Positions 1 to 6,692 of a stretch of DNA of 64,000 nucleotides are shown here, piece by piece. The notes under the pieces are model-generated. The model saw nothing but the letters and a program-made list of their open reading frames with translations, searched no databases and had not been told where the DNA came from. Every line of letters begins with the position of its first letter. Position 1 is the first letter of the stretch. The stretch is from an uncultured Faecalibacterium sp. (lineage in GTDB: Bacteria > Bacillota > Clostridia > Oscillospirales > Ruminococcaceae): NCBI GenBank assembly GCA_934561555.1, contig CAKTGQ010000005.1, positions 81,514 through 145,513 on the forward strand. The letters are read 5' to 3'. The position numbers and the translations under genes were made by a program.

Positions 1-915
1 GCCGAACTTTTGCAGCGTCAGCTTGCCGCTCTGCAAGCCTGTACCGCTACGGGCTTTCTTACACTGGACGGGCAGCGGGCATTTGCCGAGCGTTTTGGTG
101 CGGTTCCGCAGCTGGTGGTCTGCGGCGGCGGTCATGTGGCGGCTGCCCTTGTAAAGCAGGCAAAGCTTCTTGATCTACCTGTGCTTGCCATAGATGACCG
201 GGAGGAATTTGCCCAGCAGCTGCGCTCTGCCGGAGCGGATACCGTGCTCTGTGCTCCCTTTGCGCAGGCGCTTCAGGGTGTGTCCGGCGGGGCAGAAACC
301 TATTTTGCAGTGCTGACCCGCTCCCACGCCTTTGATCTGGACTGCCTTACCCAGATCCTGCAAAAGTCTGCGGCCTATGTGGGCATGATGGGCAGCCGCG
401 GACGTGCCGCATTGGTGCGCCGTCAGCTGTTGGAGACCGGATTGGACGGTCAGCGGATCGATGCACTCTGCGCACCCATCGGCCTTGCAATCGGGGCGCA
501 GACCGCTGCGGAGATCGCGCTTTCCATTCTGGCACAGATCGTGCAGGTCAAGAATGCCCGCCCCCAGACCGAGGGCTATCCCATCGCCTTGCTGGATGCG
601 ATGGTACAGGCAGAAAAAGCCCACACCCCGGCGGTGCTGGCTACCATTGTTGCACGGCACGGCTCCACCCCGCGGGATGTGGGCGCAAAGATGCTCGTTC
701 TGCCCGATGGCAGTACCGTGGGCAGCGTAGGCGGCGGCATTATGGAGCATTACACGGTACAGGCTGCCCGGAAGCTGTTGGAACAGGCTGCCCCCGCCCT
801 GCAATGCTTGCAGCTTTCGGCTGACGGCAAAAACGAGGATGCGGCTGTTGCTGCCTGCGGCGGTTCCATGGAAGTGCTGTTGCAGACACTTTGCCCCGGG
901 GAGGGAACAAAATGA
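1..915 (+). CDS. XdhC/CoxI-family molybdenum-hydroxylase accessory protein (5' end outside window)
   Basis: The frame is open to the left edge, so the N-terminus is probably missing; the first possible start inside the window is TTG at 10. Two domains are visible in an unusual order. First comes a Rossmann-like XdhC_C part (VVCGGGHVAAALVKQA, about residues 36-51 counted from the TTG). Then comes the XdhC/CoxI part with VGSVGGGIMEHY near residue 240. XdhC proteins bind molybdenum cofactor and help insert it, in sulfurated form, into xanthine-dehydrogenase-type enzymes. Its stop codon overlaps the ATG of the YqeB-like gene, whose family belongs to the selenium-dependent molybdenum hydroxylase system, so a role in maturing such an enzyme is inferred. 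Confidence 0.85.
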   Translation, partial: AELLQRQLAALQACTATGFLTLDGQRAFAERFGAVPQLVVCGGGHVAAALVKQAKLLDLPVLAIDDREEFAQQLRSAGADTVLCAPFAQALQGVSGGAETYFAVLTRSHAFDLDCLTQILQKSAAYVGMMGSRGRAALVRRQLLETGLDGQRIDALCAPIGLAIGAQTAAEIALSILAQIVQVKNARPQTEGYPIALLDAMVQAEKAHTPAVLATIVARHGSTPRDVGAKMLVLPDGSTVGSVGGGIMEHYTVQAARKLLEQAAPALQCLQLSADGKNEDAAVAACGGSMEVLLQTLCPGEGTK

Positions 916-1727
916 AAAAGGATGCCTTGATCATCGTGCGCGGCGGCGGCGACCTTGCCACCGGTACCATCCACCGGTTGTGGAGCGCCGGGCTGCGGGT
1001 GCTGGTACTGGAAACGACACAGCCCGCAGCCATCCGCCGTCAGGTAGCCCTGTGTGAAGCAGTGTATGAAGGCGAAGCCACTGTCGAAGGGCTGCGTGCT
1101 GTCCACATTGAAGCTTTGGAGCAGGCACAGTCCGTCTGGGCACAGGGCGCTGTTCCGGTGCTTGTTGACCCAGAGGGAGCCTGTATTGCCCGGGCAAAGC
1201 CGGAGGTCGTAGTGGATGCCATTCTGGCCAAGCGCAACCTTGGCACCCGCCGGGATATGGCACCACTGACCATCGCCCTTGGCCCCGGCTTTGTAGCCGG
1301 GCAGGACGTGGACGCCGTGGTGGAGACCAAGCGCGGCCACCGGCTGGGCAGGATCATCCGGGAGGGGAGTGCTATCCCCAATACCGGCATCCCCGGCGTC
1401 ATCGGCGGGTACGGTGCAGAGCGGGTGATCCATGCACAGACTGCCGGTGTTTTTATGAATGTGCGTAAAATCGGCGATTTGGTAGAGAAGGGCGAGACTA
1501 TCGCTACTATCCGCACCCCGGAGGGGGCAGAAATCCCGGTCACCGCACAAATTTCCGGCATTCTGCGCGGACTACTGCGCAGTGGCTATCCGGTTACACC
1601 GGGCTTTAAGATCGCGGATATCGACCCCCGGCGGGAAGAGCTTTCCAACTGTTTCCTGATTTCGGATAAATCCCGCTGCATTGCCGGTAGTGTACTGGAG
1701 CTTGTCTGTGCGCAGGTGTGGCAGTAA
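912..1727 (+). CDS. yqeB: YqeB-like protein (EF2563 family), selenium-dependent molybdenum hydroxylase system
   Basis: A 271-residue protein. The ATG at 912 overlaps the previous stop (ATGA), and GGGGAGG lies just upstream, so this start is preferred over in-frame upstream codons. The N-terminus carries the family-typical RGGGDLATG glycine-rich motif (about residues 9-17), suggesting a nucleotide-binding fold. The biochemical role of YqeB is not settled. It is linked to selenium-dependent molybdenum hydroxylases by consistent co-occurrence with them and with XdhC-like genes, as here. It appears to be the last gene of its operon because a strong terminator follows. Confidence 0.85.
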   Translation: MKKDALIIVRGGGDLATGTIHRLWSAGLRVLVLETTQPAAIRRQVALCEAVYEGEATVEGLRAVHIEALEQAQSVWAQGAVPVLVDPEGACIARAKPEVVVDAILAKRNLGTRRDMAPLTIALGPGFVAGQDVDAVVETKRGHRLGRIIREGSAIPNTGIPGVIGGYGAERVIHAQTAGVFMNVRKIGDLVEKGETIATIRTPEGAEIPVTAQISGILRGLLRSGYPVTPGFKIADIDPRREELSNCFLISDKSRCIAGSVLELVCAQVWQ

Positions 1728-1743
1728 AGCTTGTATAAAAAAT

Positions 1744-1790
1744 AACCCCTGCCGTTTTGCAAAAAGGTCTGCAAAGCGGCAGGGGTTTTA
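1744..1790 (+). terminator. Rho-independent terminator after yqeB
   Basis: AACCCCTGCCG pairs with CGGCAGGGGTT, and the stem can extend inward through TTTGCA/TGCAAA. A T-run closes it. It sits 16 bases after the yqeB stop. Confidence 0.85.
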
Positions 1791-1800
1791 TGGTTCTATA

Positions 1801-1995
1801 TCAGTTGCGGTAGCAGCGGTCCTGCCCCACAAGCCAGTTTTCGCACAGGCGCTGAGCTTCCTCAAGACTACGGCTCTCGCAGTCAAAGAAAGCACCGCGC
1901 ATAGAACAGTAGGAGTAGTGTACCTTAGGAACGCCGTTGCTATCCTTGAAGCGCTCGTATCGTTCTTCACCGGGCATCAGAAAAAGCTGTTCCAT
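1801..1995 (-). CDS. Small conserved-looking hypothetical protein (64 aa)
   Basis: The start is ATG at 1995, with GGAGAAG 5 bases upstream; a longer reading to 2052 has no such site. The protein is acidic and soluble-looking, with central aromatic and Cys residues (VHYSYCSMRGAFFDCES) and no membrane segment. I do not recognise the family. It stands alone and ends next to the yqeB terminator in a convergent arrangement. A TACAAT -10-like element with an upstream TG lies about 80 bases before the start, followed by a GC-rich hairpin in the leader. The strong ribosome binding site argues that the gene is real. Confidence 0.6.
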   Translation of the reverse strand: MEQLFLMPGEERYERFKDSNGVPKVHYSYCSMRGAFFDCESRSLEEAQRLCENWLVGQDRCYRN

Positions 1996-2155
1996 GGTTT
2001 CTTCTCCTTTGTTTTCAAGCAGTTCAACCGGCCGCCGCCCGGCGGCACACAACGATTGCTATTGTATCACGATGGAGATCGGTTTGCTATGGTCTTTTTA
2101 TCCAAAGATACGCCGCTTTTTTCTCTGCGGTTGTGGCGAAGAAGGACTTGACAAA

Positions 2156-2659
2156 TCATTCGTGCAAACTGCGTTCCTTTCCCAGCGCTGCTTTCATGCC
2201 ATGGATACGCCCCAGTGCATAGGAGAGCATCGCTGCGCACAACAGGTTCAGCCAGCCGTAGCGAGCCTGATCCAAAGAGTTCGTTATGCCAAGGATCAGG
2301 TTAGCCAGACAAATCAGGGAAAGCATCCTGTCGATGCGGCTCAGGTGTGTCAGACGGGAGTCGATATCCGAGAGCAGCTCAAAGCTTCCAAGCTCTGCTT
2401 TCCGCCGGAAGTACACCCAGTTGACACAGCCACCGATATACTCCGCTCCCAGTTCCTTTACAAAGGCGCGATAATCACTGCTGGGGTTCATCTCCAAGCG
2501 GATGATATACTCGCCCGGTTCGCAGCGTACAAAGGTATAAAAGGAAAATCCGGTATTGTCCAGTACCCAGCCCTCTTGTGCCATCTCGTTCAGCCAGCGC
2601 TCTTCTTTTTCAAAATCCCACACAAAGAAAAGCTTGAAAACGGTTTTCTTTTCCTTCAT
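2156..2659 (-). CDS. DUF2812 membrane protein
   Basis: A 167-residue protein with the DUF2812 pattern: an N-terminal KLFFVWDFEKEERWLNEMA segment followed by GW.L. in the first 35 residues, then two hydrophobic segments near residues 115-132 and 135-152. Function is unknown; such proteins are commonly encoded next to PadR-type regulators. Here its ATG overlaps the stop of the PadR gene by four bases (ATGA), so the two are translationally coupled. It is probably repressed together with padR through the twin operators upstream of the pair. Confidence 0.8.
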   Translation of the reverse strand: MKEKKTVFKLFFVWDFEKEERWLNEMAQEGWVLDNTGFSFYTFVRCEPGEYIIRLEMNPSSDYRAFVKELGAEYIGGCVNWVYFRRKAELGSFELLSDIDSRLTHLSRIDRMLSLICLANLILGITNSLDQARYGWLNLLCAAMLSYALGRIHGMKAALGKERSLHE

Positions 2660-2973
2660 AAGGCTTCCTCCTTCAGGATACTCTCACCATTGGCCACAAG
2701 CTGCTGCAAGCGGGCAAGCTCGTGCTTTAAAATCTGTACGCCCTCTGCGGTAAGCTGGTATTCCTTTTTGCGACTGCCGCTCTCAGCGGGCAGGGGACGG
2801 ATCCAGCCTTTTTCGCACAGAGAGGTCAAGGCACCATACAGCGTCCCGGCGGCAAGATGGACTCTGCCCCCGGAAAGCTGCTCCGTCTGCTGCATGATGC
2901 CATAGCCGTGTTGCGGATGGTAAAGAGACAACAGGATATAATAGGTCGATTCGGTCAATGCAAGGTTTTCCAT
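2656..2973 (-). CDS. PadR-family transcriptional regulator
   Basis: A winged-helix repressor of 105 residues starting MENLALTESTYYILLSLY. The typical PadR elements are present: HPQHGYGIMQQ, LAAGTLYGALTSLCEKGWI, and a wing followed by a basic GSRKKEYQLT strand. ATG at 2973 is chosen because GGAG lies 9 bases upstream, whereas the in-frame ATG at 2988 has no ribosome binding site. PadR proteins usually repress their own operon and respond to small lipophilic molecules or envelope stress. The effector is not predictable here. The second gene encodes a DUF2812 membrane protein, its likely regulated partner. Confidence 0.88.
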   Translation of the reverse strand: MENLALTESTYYILLSLYHPQHGYGIMQQTEQLSGGRVHLAAGTLYGALTSLCEKGWIRPLPAESGSRKKEYQLTAEGVQILKHELARLQQLVANGESILKEEAL

Positions 2974-3007
2974 ACTGAAATACTCCATGGATTCTATCGG
3001 ACGTCTT

Positions 3008-3066
3008 TATATCGTCAACCGATATATCGTATTTAAAGTATATCGTCCTCCGATATACTTTGTCAA
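3008..3066 (-). promoter_or_regulatory. padR-DUF2812 promoter with two identical dyad operators
   Basis: Two copies of TATATCG-N5-CGATATA lie at 3008-3026 and 3039-3057, with starts 31 bp apart (about three helical turns). On the - strand, TTGACA (3061-3066) and TATACT (3037-3042), 18 bp apart, form a strong sigma-A promoter. The upstream dyad fills the spacer between -35 and -10, and the other lies downstream of the -10. This geometry predicts tight autorepression by the PadR protein. Confidence 0.75.
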
Positions 3067-3225
3067 GTGTTTTCGGGAAAAAGCTATCAAAAAGCTTTAA
3101 AACATAGTTCGTATGGAAAAACCGATGGAACACGAGAAAATATTTTGTGCACTTTTCATAGTTTTCTTCTGAAGATTTTGGTGGTACAATATAGTCATTA
3201 AATTCTGCAATTCGGGAGGAGCTCC

Positions 3226-4221
3226 ATGGCGGAAAAGTGTATTGAACTGGATAGTGTAGAGATCGCAGCGGCTGTTTTTGGCAACTGTGACCGGAATATT
3301 CGCTTATTGGAAAAAGAGTTTTCTGTTACAGCTGTCTGCCGCGGCACGCAGCTGCGCATTTCCGGCGAGCCTGCCAATGTGGCGGCAGCGAACCGCGCAG
3401 TGGAGGGAATGCTTCTTCTGATCGAGAACCGCACCCCGCTGGAGGATCAGACGGTGCACTACTGCATCAGTCTGGCGCACGACGGCGCGGAGAAGCGGGT
3501 AAAGGAGCTGACCGAGGATTTTGTCACCGTTACGGTCAAGGGACGCCCGATCCGCCCCAAAACGCTGGGGCAGAAGGAATACCTGAGCGCCATCCGTTCC
3601 AATGCCATTACCTTCGGTGTCGGCCCGGCGGGTACCGGCAAGACCTATCTGGCCGTTGCCATGGCAGTAAAAGCCTTCAAAGCCAAGGAGGTCTCCCGTA
3701 TCATCCTGACCCGCCCGGCGGTGGAGGCAGGCGAGAAGCTGGGCTTTCTGCCCGGTGACCTGCAGCAGAAGGTAGACCCCTATCTTCGGCCGCTGTACGA
3801 TGGCCTGTTTGATATGCTGGGCGCAGAGACCTACGAGCGTCTGGTGGAAAAGCAGATCATCGAAGTTGCCCCGCTGGCTTATATGCGCGGGCGCACACTG
3901 GATGATTCCTTTATTATTCTGGACGAGGCGCAGAATACCACCCCGGAGCAGATGAAAATGTTTCTTACCCGTATGGGTGTGGGCTCTAAGGTGGTCGTTA
4001 CCGGCGATGTGACCCAGATCGATCTGCCGGGCAGCACCCGCAGCGGTCTGGTGGACGCGCTGAAGGTGCTGAAGGATGTGAACGGCATTGCCCAGTGCTA
4101 CTTTACCGATAAGGACGTTGTGCGTCACCGGTTGGTGCAGGAGATCGTTAAGGCTTACGAGCGTGCCACCCATCCGGCTGCCGAAGCGGAAAATAAAGAA
4201 AACAAAAAGAATTTTAAATAA
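3226..4221 (+). CDS. phoH: PhoH-like ATPase
   Basis: A 331-residue PhoH/YbeZ-type ATPase. An N-terminal KH-like region covers about residues 1-100. It is followed by the P-loop GPAGTGKT (133-140) and a Walker B motif SFIILDEAQNTT near residue 230, then VVTGDVTQIDLP. The ATG is preceded by GGGAGGAG. PhoH/YbeZ proteins are RNA-associated NTPases that work with the neighbouring rRNA endonuclease YbeY. Here ybeY follows after 23 bases, then era, the conserved Firmicute order. A TACAAT hexamer at 3185-3190 is a possible -10 for this operon. Confidence 0.95.
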   Translation: MAEKCIELDSVEIAAAVFGNCDRNIRLLEKEFSVTAVCRGTQLRISGEPANVAAANRAVEGMLLLIENRTPLEDQTVHYCISLAHDGAEKRVKELTEDFVTVTVKGRPIRPKTLGQKEYLSAIRSNAITFGVGPAGTGKTYLAVAMAVKAFKAKEVSRIILTRPAVEAGEKLGFLPGDLQQKVDPYLRPLYDGLFDMLGAETYERLVEKQIIEVAPLAYMRGRTLDDSFIILDEAQNTTPEQMKMFLTRMGVGSKVVVTGDVTQIDLPGSTRSGLVDALKVLKDVNGIAQCYFTDKDVVRHRLVQEIVKAYERATHPAAEAENKENKKNFK

Positions 4222-4244
4222 CCCTTTGAAAGGAGTGGACCGAT

Positions 4245-4736
4245 ATGTCCAACAAAGTTTTGATCACCAACTCCCAGAAAGCTGTCAAGGTGCCCTCCGG
4301 GCTCCGTATCCTGATCCGCCGCGCCTGCAACGCTGTGCTGGAATATGAGCATTTTGACCGTCCTGCAGAGATCAGCGTTACCTTTGTGGACAACGCTGCC
4401 ATTGCCGAGCTGAACAATCAGTACCGCAACAAGCCCATGCCCACTGATGTGCTGAGCTTCCCTCTGGGCGAGAACGGCAAGTACGATATCGACGAGAACA
4501 ACGGCTGCATGATGCTGGGCGATATCGTCATCAGCATGGAGCGCGCCATGGAGCAGGCAAATCTGTATGGGCATCCGCTGCAGCGGGAAGTGGCCTTTCT
4601 GACCGTCCACTCCATGCTGCATCTGCTGGGCTACGACCACGAAAACGGTGGTCTGGAAGCCATGCGTATGCGCGAAAAAGAAGAGGCTGTGCTGCTGCAG
4701 CTGGGTCTGCCCCGCACGGTCAGCTACACGGAATAA
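4245..4736 (+). CDS. ybeY: Endoribonuclease YbeY (rRNA maturation)
   Basis: A 163-residue protein with the YbeY zinc signature H-x3-H-x5-H at H122, H126 and H132 (VHSMLHLLGYDHENG). YbeY is a metal-dependent single-strand RNase used in 16S rRNA 3' processing and ribosome quality control. AAAGGAG precedes the start. It lies between phoH and era, partners in ribosome assembly. Length is normal for the family. Confidence 0.96.
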   Translation: MSNKVLITNSQKAVKVPSGLRILIRRACNAVLEYEHFDRPAEISVTFVDNAAIAELNNQYRNKPMPTDVLSFPLGENGKYDIDENNGCMMLGDIVISMERAMEQANLYGHPLQREVAFLTVHSMLHLLGYDHENGGLEAMRMREKEEAVLLQLGLPRTVSYTE

Positions 4737-4782
4737 TATCCCTTCACTGTAACAGAACATAAAAACAAGACAGGAGTTCGCT

Positions 4783-5718
4783 TTGAGTACTAAAACACCC
4801 GTTCAGGAGCATTACGACACCTCCTCTGTATTCGTTGCTGTCATCGGACGGCCGAACGTGGGCAAATCCAGCCTGACGAACCTCTTGGTTGGCGAGAAGG
4901 TGGCCATCGTCACCTCTAAGCCCCAGACCACCCGCACCCGCATTACCGGTGTGATCACCCGGGGGCCGCTGCAATATGTGCTGCTGGACACCCCCGGTGT
5001 GCACAAGGCGCACAACAAGCTGGGCAAGCGTATGGATAAGACCGCAAGCGATTCCATTGCGGATGTGGATGTTTCCATGATGCTGTTCGAGCCCTACGGC
5101 GCGCTGAACGAATCCGAGATGGCGTTGGTAGAAGCGCTGCACCGCAGCGGCCCGGCTATTGCAGTCATCAATAAGACCGACCTTGTGAAAGAACCTGCAG
5201 ATCTGGAAGCACGCAAGGCAGAGCTGAAAGCGCTGGGCGTGTTCGACGAGATCTACACCATCAGTGTGCGCAACAAGGAGGGCAGTGAGGAACTGTTCGA
5301 CGCTCTGAGCCGCTATGCCGTGGAAGGACCCCATTACTTTGATGATGACGCCTATACCGATATGCCGGAAAAAGAACTTGTGGCCGAGGTCATCCGCGAA
5401 AAAGCGCTGCTCTTCATGCGGGACGAGATCCCGCACGGCATTGCAGTGGTGGTGGAGCGATTTAAAGAGCGCCCGGGCACAGATTTGATCGACATTGATG
5501 TGAACATCTACTGTGAGCGGGAGAGCCACAAGGGCATGGTCATCGGCAAGGGCGGTGCCATGCTCAAAAAGATCGCCAGTGCTGCCCGCGCCGACTGCGA
5601 GGAGTTCCTGGGCTGCCGGGTCAACCTGCAGTGCTGGGTCAAGGTAAAATCCGACTGGCGGGACAACGAGTTTTTGCTGAACAATTTCGGCTTTAAGCAG
5701 AATCCCTCCAACCGCTGA
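4783..5718 (+). CDS. era: GTPase Era
   Basis: A 311-residue GTPase involved in maturation of the 30S subunit, which it does by binding the 3' end of 16S rRNA. G1 is GRPNVGKSS (22-30), G3 is DTPGVH and G4 is NKTD. The C-terminal KH domain carries GMVIGKGGAMLKKI. It starts with TTG at 4783 after CAGGAG. The start lies 46 bases after ybeY, so it is probably cotranscribed with phoH-ybeY. The usual Firmicute genes between ybeY and era (dgkA, cdd) are absent. Confidence 0.96.
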   Translation: MSTKTPVQEHYDTSSVFVAVIGRPNVGKSSLTNLLVGEKVAIVTSKPQTTRTRITGVITRGPLQYVLLDTPGVHKAHNKLGKRMDKTASDSIADVDVSMMLFEPYGALNESEMALVEALHRSGPAIAVINKTDLVKEPADLEARKAELKALGVFDEIYTISVRNKEGSEELFDALSRYAVEGPHYFDDDAYTDMPEKELVAEVIREKALLFMRDEIPHGIAVVVERFKERPGTDLIDIDVNIYCERESHKGMVIGKGGAMLKKIASAARADCEEFLGCRVNLQCWVKVKSDWRDNEFLLNNFGFKQNPSNR

Positions 5719-5755
5719 GCGCTGCCAAAGCAGGACAGTTTTCCCTTGTATGCTG

Positions 5756-5764
5756 TGCTAGAAT
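5756..5764 (+). promoter_or_regulatory. Possible extended -10 promoter for yqzL-like/recO
   Basis: TG-C-TAGAAT is an extended -10 element about 49 bases before the first start codon of the recO region. No good -35 is seen, which is tolerated with an extended -10. Confidence 0.35.
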
Positions 5765-5812
5765 CAGGCTGACACTATACCTGTGCACAGGAAAGGGAAG
5801 GGAGTGCTGAAG

Positions 5813-5977
5813 ATGGATGCTGCCGCAAGCTGGCAGGCTTTTGCCTGCACGGGGAATATTCTCCGTTATCTCGATTACAAACAACGGGTGCAGCTGCCCG
5901 CCGAGCATCCGGCAGGAGAAACGGATGATGGAACCATTTGTGACCATGGGTCTGGTACTGAAGGAGACCCGTTATAG
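5813..5977 (+). CDS. YqzL-like small protein overlapping recO
   Basis: A 54-codon frame beginning MDAAASWQAFACTGNILRY, with GAAGGGAG 8 bases upstream. The pattern SW.AF..TG.I..YL.YK matches, from memory, the short YqzL family, which in Bacillus and many Firmicutes sits directly before recO. The function of YqzL is unknown. Only the first 28 or so residues look conserved. The C-terminal part runs in another frame over the first 53 bases of recO, so it is constrained by the recO reading frame. The overlap suggests translational coupling to recO. Confidence 0.6.
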   Translation: MDAAASWQAFACTGNILRYLDYKQRVQLPAEHPAGETDDGTICDHGSGTEGDPL

Positions 5978-6677
5978 AGAAGCAGACCGCATTCTGACGA
6001 TCCTTACCCCGAAGCTGGGCGTGATCACGGCAATGGCTGCAAACAGTCTGCGGCTGAAAAGCAAACTGTTCAGTGCCTGCGGGCTGTTCTGCTATTCGGA
6101 GTTTACGCTGGTGCCCGGACGCAATATGTATACCGTGCGGGAAGCCGAGGTGCAGAATATCTTTCACGGCGTTTCTTCCTCCATTGAAGGGGTAAGCCTT
6201 GCCATGTATCTTACCGAGCTGGCTGCTGCGCTTTCGCCTACCGGAGAGGAAGCTGCCCGGGAACTGCGTCTGGTGCTGAACAGCCTGTATATGATCAGTG
6301 AGCACCGCACAGATCTGCGGGTGATCAAGGCGGTATTTGAGCTGCGCACCATGAGCGAGTGCGGCTTTATGCCGCAGCTGGTCTGCTGCCGGGACTGCGG
6401 CACTTACGACGAAGGAGATGCCTTTTATCTGGACGCACAGGAAGGGCATCTGCTCTGTGCAGCCTGCGCCGCAAAGGCAGGCAAGAACTGCAATCTGGAC
6501 AAGGCTGCACTGTTTGCACTGCGCCACATTTGCTTGGTAGAGGACAAAAAAATATTTGCATTCAAGATCTCTGTGGGCAGTCTGGCAAAGCTTTCCGCAT
6601 TGGCTGAAAACTATGCTCTAACGCATTTGGATAAGCCGCTGAAAAGCTATGCCTTTTTGAAAAGCGTGCTGCCCTGA
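5925..6677 (+). CDS. recO: DNA repair protein RecO
   Basis: A 250-residue protein that loads RecA on SSB-coated DNA in RecFOR recombination. It has an N-terminal OB-fold (GLVLKETRYREADRILTIL), a helical middle, and a zinc knuckle CxxC...CxxC at C155, C158, C178 and C181. ATG at 5925, followed at once by a second ATG at 5928, is chosen because GGAG lies 6 bases upstream. An in-frame extension to 5817 adds an unrelated sequence that overlaps the yqzL-like frame. Confidence 0.94.
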   Translation: MMEPFVTMGLVLKETRYREADRILTILTPKLGVITAMAANSLRLKSKLFSACGLFCYSEFTLVPGRNMYTVREAEVQNIFHGVSSSIEGVSLAMYLTELAAALSPTGEEAARELRLVLNSLYMISEHRTDLRVIKAVFELRTMSECGFMPQLVCCRDCGTYDEGDAFYLDAQEGHLLCAACAAKAGKNCNLDKAALFALRHICLVEDKKIFAFKISVGSLAKLSALAENYALTHLDKPLKSYAFLKSVLP

Positions 6678-6692
6678 CCAAAAAGGAACAGT

